From DAIRDK01 sp035403225 (GTDB lineage: Bacteria > Bacteroidota > Bacteroidia > Bacteroidales > FEN-979), in the NCBI GenBank assembly GCA_035403225.1, contig DAONET010000039.1, positions 1-20,456 on the forward strand: a stretch of DNA of 20,456 nucleotides. Direction: 5' to 3'. Below are positions 7,470 to 16,300 of this stretch, one piece after another (position 1 is the stretch's first letter; each line of letters opens with the position of its first letter). The translations under genes and the position numbers were made by a program. The notes beneath the pieces were generated by a model. It saw nothing but the letters and a program-made list of their open reading frames with translations. It was not told where the DNA came from and did not search any database.

Positions 7470-8903
7470 TCAGTTTTTTTCAGGTTGATGATCGATTTCG
7501 CGATGATGAACGACTACCTGAAGCTGGTATTTCGATTTCAGGTACTTCGCCAGTTCTTCCGCGCAATAGACGGACCGGTGTTGTCCCCCGGTGCAGCCGA
7601 AGCTGATCATCAGGTTCGAGAAGCCGCGTTCGATGTAGTTACTGACGCTCTGGTCGGCCAGGGATGAAGCATGGATGATGAACTCATCCACGGCCCGTTC
7701 TTTTTTCAGAAAGCGGATCACCGGCTGATCTTTACCGGTAAGATGCTGGTATTCCTCGTACCGGCCCGGGTTGGGCAGCGCCCGGCAGTCGAACACAAAC
7801 CCTCCGCCATTTCCGGAATGATCTTCGGGCAATCCTTTTTTGTAAGAGAAGCTGAAGATCGTGACAGTCAGCGTCGACGATGCTTTCCGGGCCGACATCC
7901 AGTGAGGGTGTGCAGTCAGGTGATCGATGACCGGCTCCAGCATGGGCATCCCGAAGGAGAGCCGTCCCTGTTCACGCAGGTATCGCAGGTTAGCCAGGGC
8001 AAACGGGATGCTCTGGAGAAAATGGGGTTTGTTTTCATAATACCCACGGAACCCATAGGCTCCGAGCGCCTGCAGGATGCGAATCAGAACAAACCCGTAA
8101 TAATATCTCATGAAGAGCGCGCGATCAACGGGCATCCTTGATTCCAACGCCACCAGGTACTCCTCCAGCAGCTGTTCCCGCATCTCTTCCGGGAGATCGG
8201 CTTTGCCGTCGTACAACAAGGAGGCGAGATCGTACTGCAAGGCGCCCCGGCGTCCACCCTGGTAGTCGATGAACCAGGGCTCGTCATCCACGATCATCAC
8301 ATTCCTTGACTGGAAGTCGCGATAGAGGAAATACTCGCTTTTCGCTTCGCCCAGGAAACCGGTAAGATGTTGAAAGTCGTTCTCCAGGGCTTCCTCATCG
8401 TAAGGGATACCGGCCAGTTTCAGAAAATAATATTTGAAATAATTCAGATCCCATAGCATGGAACGGCGGTCGAACACGTCGCGAGGGAAACAAACGGAGT
8501 AATCGATCCCCGGGGCAGCGACGACCTGGAATTGCGGAAGCGTCTGCACCACTTTGCGGTAGATCTGCATCACCGGATCCGGGATTTCTTTTTTCCCTTT
8601 TCTCAGGGTGGTGAGTCTGGCGAACAGTGTCTCATCTCCCAGATCGCGAAGCAGGTACAGGTGATGTTCTTCATCACGGACATAGACTTCAGGGACAGGA
8701 CAACCGGCAGCCAGGAACGAAGAGGTGAAGGAGAAGAAGGCGCGGTTTTCTCTTGGCTCAGGATTCACGGCTCCGATAGCGGAACGTCCGTTCCCTTCCA
8801 GCCGGTAGTATTCCCTTGACGAGCCCGACCCGGGAAGAGCCGTGATGGTAGCCGGCATCGCCCCTGCCCACTTCATGAACAATCTTTTTAATGCTTCTTC
8901 CAT
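7470..8903 (-). CDS. amgK: AmgK-like amino-sugar kinase fused to a RapZ C-terminal domain
   Basis: 477 residues with two domains. Residues 1-330 are an aminoglycoside-phosphotransferase-fold kinase: GSGSSREYYRL (25-35) is the ATP-loop region, LYRDFQSRN (193-201) carries the catalytic Asp196 and Asn201, and FIDYQGGRRG (211-220) carries the metal-binding Asp213. This pattern fits AmgK, which phosphorylates MurNAc or GlcNAc at C1. Residues 343-470 match the C-terminal half of RapZ, including FDCRALPNPG (371-380), LTGKDQPV (388-395) and GCTGGQHRSVY (436-446). In E. coli RapZ this half senses glucosamine-6-phosphate and guides decay of the sRNA GlmZ. The P-loop N-terminal half of RapZ is missing and the kinase takes its place. 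The gene starts 9 bases after addA and ends 2 bases before murU, so co-expression with murU is very likely. The kinase substrate is inferred from context, not shown. Confidence 0.82.
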   Translation of the reverse strand: MEEALKRLFMKWAGAMPATITALPGSGSSREYYRLEGNGRSAIGAVNPEPRENRAFFSFTSSFLAAGCPVPEVYVRDEEHHLYLLRDLGDETLFARLTTLRKGKKEIPDPVMQIYRKVVQTLPQFQVVAAPGIDYSVCFPRDVFDRRSMLWDLNYFKYYFLKLAGIPYDEEALENDFQHLTGFLGEAKSEYFLYRDFQSRNVMIVDDEPWFIDYQGGRRGALQYDLASLLYDGKADLPEEMREQLLEEYLVALESRMPVDRALFMRYYYGFVLIRILQALGAYGFRGYYENKPHFLQSIPFALANLRYLREQGRLSFGMPMLEPVIDHLTAHPHWMSARKASSTLTVTIFSFSYKKGLPEDHSGNGGGFVFDCRALPNPGRYEEYQHLTGKDQPVIRFLKKERAVDEFIIHASSLADQSVSNYIERGFSNLMISFGCTGGQHRSVYCAEELAKYLKSKYQLQVVVHHREIDHQPEKN

Positions 8904-8912
8904 GATGAACGG

Positions 8913-11900
8913 TTAAAACCTGATAACATTCAGTTTCGGTTCGAGGTAAACCAGTACCCGGTGAACCTTTTTATATCCCATTTCTTCGATCAGCGCTGCA
9001 TATTGATTCAGCTGGGTGCGGTGATGATCGTTCTGCTTCCCGGTTTTATAGTCAACCACGAAGACCTCCTCTTCGTCAAAGACGACGCGGTCGGGCCGGT
9101 AGAACGACCCTCCCCTCACCAGGATCTCCGCCTCCGTGCGCACCTTCACCTTCTCGCTGAAAAGCCTTGACAACAGTGGGTGATTGAAAACCGGCAGGAT
9201 GACCTGTTCGATCTCTTCCCTTTCCTGCACCCGGATCAATCCCGAGAACACCGCTGCATCCAGGGCCTCCGGCAGATCATCTTTCGTGATCACCTTCGAC
9301 AGGATCGTATGGATCCGGTTACCCCATTGTGAGGTCTGAACAGGTTGTTCCATGTTCCACATCTCAGGAGCATGGAATTTCACCTGGATCTTACTGCGCC
9401 ATTCTCCCGAGATCATTTTCTCAAGGGATAACGGTTTCTCCGGGCTGACGGGATCTTTAACCACTTTTCTCCGGGGCTCTCCGAAGATATACCGGCCATC
9501 AGCCGCAGTGCCGGTCTCCATCTGCGGGAGCACGTCTGCGAAGAATTTCGGGATCGAGGATGATTCTCCTTTCTCCGAAGCCTTCTTCGTAAGCACATAC
9601 AGACGTTCTTCCGGGCGTGTCATCACGACATAGAGCAGGTTAACCAGGTCCAGCAGCGATTTTCTGTTTTCCGTTTCATACAGATCTGCATAAGCTGTCT
9701 CCGACAGTCCCTTCTCGGCGCCAAGGATGGCCGACGGAAGGCCGGGCACCTCCTGATCGCGGAAGTCAACCCACAGCCATTCCCGGGTATTTCGTTTGAT
9801 GTCACCTGCAAAGGCGTAGATGACGATGGGGAACTGCAGTCCTTTGGCCTTGTGGATGGTCATGACCCTTACGGCATCCATCCCTTCGGGGACGACGATG
9901 GAGGTTTTCCCGTGATTCACTTCCCACCATTCGAGGAAATCACGTGATCCGGCGGCTATGCCGCGCGAGGTGAACCGCATGACGGCATCCAGGAAAAACT
10001 GAAGATACGGGTCGGGCGTGTCGTTCATGTGAAACGTCCGGATAAGCTTCTCAGCGAGGTCGTATACCGGCAGTCCGGCGAGTTCGCCGCACCGGATATC
10101 GAAGCCGCTGTCCCGGAAGATTTCTCGTATCCCGGCGCCGGGTGATTTCTCCCCGTGAATGATCGCAAACAAGGTATTCAAACCGGCTTGCGAGAATCCT
10201 TGTTCATGCAGGTATCCGGCCATCTCAGCGTGTACCAGCGGGTCGGGCATCTCGTGCAGGAACCGCAGGAAGTCGATGATGAATTTCACGTGCGGGGAAT
10301 TCTCTACCAGCAGCGACTCGGCAGAGATCACCTCAATACCCTGTAGAAGAAGATACCGCGCCACCTCTCCGGCATGATCATTAGAGCGGCAGAGGATGGC
10401 AATATCGCGCCGGTTGTATCCGTCGGCCTGCGACTGCAGGATGATCTCCCGGATCCGCTCCAGGCTGGCATCTGCATAACTCAATGTCTCATTTTCCGCT
10501 CCGGGGATCTCGATACTGATGTACCCGCCTTCTTTTCCGGGTCCCGGCTGCTGTTCCAGGTCACGATAGATATCATTTCCGTCGGGGAACAAGGCATCGG
10601 TGAGGATCCTGAAAAAGCGGTTGTTGAACATCACGATCTCTTTACCCGAGCGGTAGTTGACATTCAGCGCGACAGATTCAAAATGCTCCGAGAGCACTTT
10701 CTCACGCTGTTTCAGGATGGGGTTGTTTGCGCTCCCGGGGATCTCCGGCAACGAGCTGAACTGCTCCACATCACCATTGCGGAAACGATAGATAGCCTGT
10801 TTGCCATCGCCGACGACGAGGTTGAAATACCCGGAAGCAAGGGCGTTTTCAATGAGGGGGACGAAGTTCATCCACTGCATGGCCGACGTATCCTGGAACT
10901 CGTCGATAAGGATGTGATGATATTTTTCTCCCAGCCGCTCATAAATGAAAGGCACCGGTTCTCCCATGATGATGCGCGAGATGCGGCTGTTGAACTCGGA
11001 GATATGCACCAGGTTATTTTGTTTCTTAAAATCGTCGAGGATGATGGCGATCTCGTTGAGCACCGCCAGCGGGTAGATGGTCTTCTTCAGCAGGTTGAGC
11101 AGATTCAGCAACGGGAGATCACGTTCAATGAGCCCGGAAAGCTGCTCGTATAGATCCTGCAGGCGTCCCTTGATACCTGCCATGGCCTCCTCCTGCTCCG
11201 GGGTGCACTTTTTGCTGGTCCATTTATCTTCTTCCACCGTGGTTGCAGCATTCTTGCCTGGACGTCCCGCCTTTCCCCGGGCCGCTGCGTTGAAAAAGGC
11301 CATGATCCCGTTTTTCCCGTAGGAAAAGGCATCCACGGGGATGTTTGCAGACCCGATAAGATGCAAGGCCTCCACTGCCGGAGCTTTTATCGCCTCCGAT
11401 ATCTTCCGGATGCGGGCATGGATGGATGAAGACATCTCCCGGAAATCATTCAGCGTGACCTTTGTTAATTTCTTCAGATGTTCCTGCCCGGTTTCATCCA
11501 TCAGGTTCCTGGCAAACTTTACCAGGATCCTGTCAATCCGCCAGTCCTGTTCATCATCGATTTTCGACTCAAGAAACGACACCAGTAACCCCGTCAGCTC
11601 CCGGTCATCGCCGATACGGTCAAGAAGCAGATCCACGGTCGTCTCCAGCAGGGTGTCGGTATCCATCTCCACATTGAAGTTGACAGGCAGCCCGAAGTCG
11701 TGCGCAAAGGTGCGGATGATGCGATGCGAGAAGCTGTCGATGGTGCCGATGGCAAAGTCAGCATACTGATGCAGGATCAGTCCCATGGCCTCCGAGGCTT
11801 TCAGCGCGATCACCTCCGGTGGGAGCTTGGTATCCTGAACCAGCAGCGACAGCATTTTATCATCCGGATCGTTTTCTCCTTTCGCCAGCCGCGAGAGCGT

Positions 11901-12065
11901 TTTCAGAATCCGCTCCTTCATCTCGTTGGCGACCTTGTTGGTAAACGTGATGGCCAGGATATGCCGGAAATCACGCGGATCCTGAAGGATGATCTTCAGG
12001 TACTCGCGGACAAGGGAAAAGGTCTTTCCCGATCCGGCAGATGCCTTATATACTGCGAATGACAT
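8913..12065 (-). CDS. addA: AddA-like subunit of AddAB: UvrD/Rep-type helicase with C-terminal PD-(D/E)XK nuclease
   Basis: 1050 residues. All superfamily 1 helicase motifs are visible in order: Walker A ASAGSGKT (8-15), Ia AITFTNKVANEM (38-49), II ILIDEFQDT (385-393), III VVGDGKQAIYRFRNGD (417-432), IV LNVNYRSG (468-475), V VRVMTIHKAKGLQFP (732-746), and VI LLYVVMTR (810-817). The C-terminus is a RecB-family nuclease with His919 (GNRIH), Asp992 (RPDRV) and VVDYKTGK (D1005, K1007), apparently active. It should unwind and resect double-strand ends with AddB, loading RecA-type recombination. There are no cluster-type cysteines here, as expected, because the Fe-S cluster sits in AddB. Unusually, its partner addB lies two genes downstream, with a wall-recycling kinase and nucleotidyltransferase in between. 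The ATG at 12065 starts directly at the Walker A strand, as in other Bacteroidota members. 18 bases separate it from the T9SS gene. Confidence 0.92.
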   Translation of the reverse strand: MSFAVYKASAGSGKTFSLVREYLKIILQDPRDFRHILAITFTNKVANEMKERILKTLSRLAKGENDPDDKMLSLLVQDTKLPPEVIALKASEAMGLILHQYADFAIGTIDSFSHRIIRTFAHDFGLPVNFNVEMDTDTLLETTVDLLLDRIGDDRELTGLLVSFLESKIDDEQDWRIDRILVKFARNLMDETGQEHLKKLTKVTLNDFREMSSSIHARIRKISEAIKAPAVEALHLIGSANIPVDAFSYGKNGIMAFFNAAARGKAGRPGKNAATTVEEDKWTSKKCTPEQEEAMAGIKGRLQDLYEQLSGLIERDLPLLNLLNLLKKTIYPLAVLNEIAIILDDFKKQNNLVHISEFNSRISRIIMGEPVPFIYERLGEKYHHILIDEFQDTSAMQWMNFVPLIENALASGYFNLVVGDGKQAIYRFRNGDVEQFSSLPEIPGSANNPILKQREKVLSEHFESVALNVNYRSGKEIVMFNNRFFRILTDALFPDGNDIYRDLEQQPGPGKEGGYISIEIPGAENETLSYADASLERIREIILQSQADGYNRRDIAILCRSNDHAGEVARYLLLQGIEVISAESLLVENSPHVKFIIDFLRFLHEMPDPLVHAEMAGYLHEQGFSQAGLNTLFAIIHGEKSPGAGIREIFRDSGFDIRCGELAGLPVYDLAEKLIRTFHMNDTPDPYLQFFLDAVMRFTSRGIAAGSRDFLEWWEVNHGKTSIVVPEGMDAVRVMTIHKAKGLQFPIVIYAFAGDIKRNTREWLWVDFRDQEVPGLPSAILGAEKGLSETAYADLYETENRKSLLDLVNLLYVVMTRPEERLYVLTKKASEKGESSSIPKFFADVLPQMETGTAADGRYIFGEPRRKVVKDPVSPEKPLSLEKMISGEWRSKIQVKFHAPEMWNMEQPVQTSQWGNRIHTILSKVITKDDLPEALDAAVFSGLIRVQEREEIEQVILPVFNHPLLSRLFSEKVKVRTEAEILVRGGSFYRPDRVVFDEEEVFVVDYKTGKQNDHHRTQLNQYAALIEEMGYKKVHRVLVYLEPKLNVIRF

Positions 12066-12083
12066 GCAGTCTCTTTTTCGTTA

Positions 12084-13370
12084 TTAACGGATGATCACTT
12101 TGCCCGTGAGTTGTTCGTTCCCTGTCTTCATCTGAATAAAATACACCCCGGGGACAGATCCTGTCAGGTCGATGACCTCCCTGCCGGATGTCCCGCTGAG
12201 AAGTTGTTGGCGTAAAACCCTTCCGGCAAGATCCGTGACCGTAAGCGTTCCTTCTTTGATGCTCTTCGGATAGACGACGGTGAAGAGACCATCAGAGGGG
12301 TTGGGACTGATCTGCAGGAATGGCGGGGTATTCTCCTGAATGGAGGGACCGTATTTTACGGAAATGGTGATCATGTCCAAAGCGACATTATTCATGGCAT
12401 CGACGACGACGACACCGGTCTGGATGACGGTATCCACAACGAGCGTGATGGAAGGCGTCGTCTCGAAGTTACCCCAGATATACTGAAAAGGCGGAACGCC
12501 GTTCGTCACGTTGGCAGTCAGGGTGATGGATTGTCCTTTCATGACCGCGGTATCGTTCCCGATGTTCACCGTCATCTGTTCATATCCGGGCCGGTAGATA
12601 TCGCGGTACACGGCGTTGATCATGCCTCCTTCTTCGCTGACACTGAGCACCGGGATGCCCTGACCGGGAGCCAGCCACTTGTATTCGGTGATATTCCTGG
12701 TCACCGGCATTTGTACCCCCAAGGTATCAATGGCGATGCTGTCGTGCTCGACCAGGGTAGACTTAACCCTCAATGTGTTAAACGTGCCAAAGGGAGTGAT
12801 CAGGGTACCCCAGGCATCGACGGCGCTGGTACGGTTCTTCTCCATGCTGAAGTAAAGAAGCCCCGGCAGGCTGAACTCGGCGAACGACGAGCTGTTCCAG
12901 TCCGACTCGTTGGTAAGGGGCAACGAATACAGGCGGTCAGGCACATTGTATTTCAGCATCAACGGGAAGCCGCTGACTTTCATGGCAGCTCCTGCTTCAT
13001 AGAAGCCGTCGGTGCTGTTTTTATAAAATGTGTAACTGTCTGTCACCGGAAGCCCTGTCACCGGCAGAGTCAGGTCGTTCGGCGATGCCAGGTTAGCCAC
13101 TATGGACGGCACAAAAACAAATTGGTACATGGTTGGGACATTCGTCATGGGAACGAACGATTCCACCCGCTGGGTCATCGGCTCCAACGACGAAAGATCC
13201 CAGGTGACGTCATTCCCTGAGAGGCTGTAGTCGCCAGGAACCTGGGCTGTCATGCTGATGCGCAGGGTATCACCCGGCTGAGGCATGTCTGAACTTGTCA
13301 GGGTGACCTGAGACATGGCAGGGAGAGAGAGGGTAAAGGATAGCAGTATTACTAGTAGATTTTTTTTCAT
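12084..13370 (-). CDS. Secreted protein with a type IX secretion system (T9SS) type A sorting domain
   Basis: 428 residues. A signal peptide (1-20, KK then a hydrophobic core, ending AMS before Gln21) sends it through Sec. The last part, about 351-428, is a T9SS type A C-terminal domain: it begins LQISPNPSDGLFTV, has the middle motif LTVTDLAGRVLRQ, and ends GVYFIQMK...GKVIIR, so the protein should cross the outer membrane through the T9SS and be cleaved and anchored or released. Residues 265-338 resemble a PKD/Ig-like beta domain (NGVPPFQYIWG). The N-terminal 250 residues match nothing I can name and look all-beta. The ATG overlaps the tamB stop as ATGA, which suggests translational coupling; a double TAA TAA stop ends the gene. 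Sorting domain confident, function unknown. Confidence 0.85.
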   Translation of the reverse strand: MKKNLLVILLSFTLSLPAMSQVTLTSSDMPQPGDTLRISMTAQVPGDYSLSGNDVTWDLSSLEPMTQRVESFVPMTNVPTMYQFVFVPSIVANLASPNDLTLPVTGLPVTDSYTFYKNSTDGFYEAGAAMKVSGFPLMLKYNVPDRLYSLPLTNESDWNSSSFAEFSLPGLLYFSMEKNRTSAVDAWGTLITPFGTFNTLRVKSTLVEHDSIAIDTLGVQMPVTRNITEYKWLAPGQGIPVLSVSEEGGMINAVYRDIYRPGYEQMTVNIGNDTAVMKGQSITLTANVTNGVPPFQYIWGNFETTPSITLVVDTVIQTGVVVVDAMNNVALDMITISVKYGPSIQENTPPFLQISPNPSDGLFTVVYPKSIKEGTLTVTDLAGRVLRQQLLSGTSGREVIDLTGSVPGVYFIQMKTGNEQLTGKVIIR

Positions 13371-16300
13371 GGGGTGGATTTGATTTTTTCTGTGTCGGGT
13401 TGAGGTTTCCGGGAGAACAGGTCGCGGAAGGAAGAGAAATCACGTTGGTAGGAAATCCCGATGCCTTGCGTGTATGGTGAATTGTTGTAAAGCAGATCGA
13501 GCGTATTGGTACGGTTGAAAGCTCTCACTCTCCATCGTCTGTTTTTTGTCAGAAGATATTCAATATTGATATCTCCCACGATGGTACTGGTCTCCTGCGA
13601 GGAGGCATTTCGATACGAGGTCATCCCGAAAGCCCCGTCGATCAACAGCCGGTCATCAAGGAACTGTGTCGAGAGTCCTACATCAAATTCCTGTCCCGTA
13701 TTGGCAGTCGCCCGTTTGTAGTTCACGTTGACATTCACGTTGGTGGACATGCGGGAGATGATGCTGTTGATCTGGTTGGTGACGATGGAAATGGAGGTGC
13801 CGGAGACATCCAGGCCGGTAGTTCCGCTGACTATCGGGTTAAACTGGTTCAGCATCAGGACGGACAGCACCTGTTTGCTCATCTCCAGTTGATTAGTAGT
13901 ATCTATCGCGTTAAACACGACGCTTTTAACCGATTCTTCCGCATTGGGCAGATTCAGTCCGAATTCATACACCGGGTTCATCAGTTTTCCACCCATCCGG
14001 AGGATGCACTCCGTCATGACGCGGGTTCCGGCTATTTCCGCGTCGGAAGTCAGGCCCGACAAGGGAACTTTGGTCCTGTACAGCGCGCTGAGGTTGATGT
14101 CGGCGTCGGCCGGATCGCCCGACCAGGAGATGCTGCTTCCTTCGCTGATGGTGAAAGGAAGCCGGAGTAAGTTACGGAGTTGAAGCAGGAACGCTCCCTT
14201 GGTGATCTCATACGATCCATGAATGGTAAAAGGCGTTGTCGGGGTCATGGCCATGGTGAGGTTGCCGGCGCCGGTCGCCTGCAGGTTGCCCAGCTGATCG
14301 GGCAGAAACACCTCCACTTCGGCATCGGGGCGCACCGCCACATTCAGGTTCAGGAAGATCCCGTAATCCGACACCGGAGCGACAGGCTTGGGGCTGACCT
14401 CCACCGTATCGGATTCATGTTCTTCAAAAATGATGTAATTCATTTGCCCCACGTCGGCGGTAAGATTAATGGGGATTACCATATGCGTGTTGCTTCCCGT
14501 GCTGGCTTTTACATCAATAGAGATTTGGTCGATGGGCCCGGAAATATTCACTTTTCCGCTGGCACGCGCCTTCCCGTAGAAAAGGCTGTTTTGCGCAGCG
14601 TTGTTATTGAACGCACAGAAGTCGTTCATGGTGATATCGAGGTTCAGCCGGAAATTCTTAAAATGATCGTGCGTGATATCCCCGTTGAGGTACGCTTTGT
14701 TCCCCAGCGAATCGTAGATGGCGATGTTGTTGAAGGGGATCTTCCCGTCTTCGATATTCACTACGTCGGAGAGAGAATACGGCACATTGAGGTAGGCCAC
14801 GGTGAACTCGGTCCGCATCAGTTTCAGCTGTCCCGTCAGTCGCGGCTTATCCGCCGTACCTTCCAGGTGCGCCTCTCCCGATACCAGTCCCGAGAGCTTC
14901 GACATCACATCCGTCGCAAACGGTTCAACCATCTTCAGATTCAGGTTTTTCAGCCGGATGTCGAAATCGAAGCCCGGTGTTTTTCCCAGCTTGTAATACC
15001 CCGAGAGAGATAACGGGATGTTCTGTCCGGCATTTCCGGTATAGATCACTTTGGCATTGATATCGAAGCGATCGCGAATATTGTCGTACAAAACCGTGAG
15101 GAGGGCATCGCCCAGCAATTCCTTGTTGAATCTGAATCTCTCCACTTTCAGGTCTGAGACCAGGGTCATATCGCCCGGTATATTCGTCAGCTTCAGCTTC
15201 CCGCTTAAGATTCCGTCAATATCGATGTCCGGATTCCCCAAAAAATAATCGGCATCAGAGATATCGAGATGATGGAAATCCAGGTTGAGCGTATCCGTAG
15301 GTTTTTCAGAGATCCGCCCTTGCAGGGACAGCTGTTGGTTGCGCCCGATGAAGGTGATGTCCGACAGCGTCGTTCCGGAGGTGTCGATGACGATGAGGTT
15401 GTTGGGAGAGATGTGCCAGAGATTGTTTTTCAGCAGTACGCTGAACTGATCCTGCCAGATATGGACAGAGCCGTCGTTGAGGAATGAGAGCACCCCGTTC
15501 AGAAAGCTATGGCCGTATTTGGAGTTCCATCCCAGGTCATACAGGACGGTATCGTGCCGGATCACGCCTGACAGCTCCAGGGTGTCAAAACGTATATCCA
15601 GCGTATCACTGCTTTCCGAGCGGGTCAGGTAAAAGTTCCGGCAGCCGGTGTTCAGTCTCATCTCCCGGGTAGTGCTTTCGGCATCCAAATGCCAGTTGGA
15701 CAGGTCCATCCCGTAAAGACTGAGGAGCGGAGAACTCCCTTCCAGCCGGAACAGGCTCTGCCGGGTGTCGAAATAGCCGCTGAGGATGGTCCCCGGCGAG
15801 ACTTTCAGGAACGGGAGAAACATCCGGGTCACCTCATTCACGTCCCCGAATTCAAGGATGAACCTCATCACCTGCGGCGGGGCATCATCAATCATCTCCA
15901 GCGAATCCTTCATGTTGAAATGCGCCAGGTAATTCCGGATGAAGAGGTCTGTCGATTTAATCATGTTCCGGAAAGAAAAGATCCCGGTGATATCTGCATT
16001 CAGGTAATCCGACTCCAGCCTGAGCGACTTAGTACCCCGGATATCGGTGGCGGTCTTCAGCATCAGTTTATCCATGGTCGCCGTATCTTCCCCTTCCTGG
16101 TATGTAATGCCGTTCATCCGGATCATGCCGTCGAGGTTATCTATGGTATTACCGGTGAAGCGTGCGAGGATCTCACCCGAGATATTCTCGATCGAGTCCC
16201 TGTCGAGAAGATGAAGGTTGAAGAGCTGCGCCCGGTGGATATAGGCATCAAAGTCGAAGGCCGGCAGCGAGTCGTGGAAATCGGCCCGGCCGTTGAAGTC

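Noticed and set aside
10374..11153. 259-codon plus-strand open frame inside addA
   Set aside because: It lies opposite intact helicase motifs II-IV of addA and encodes nothing recognisable.
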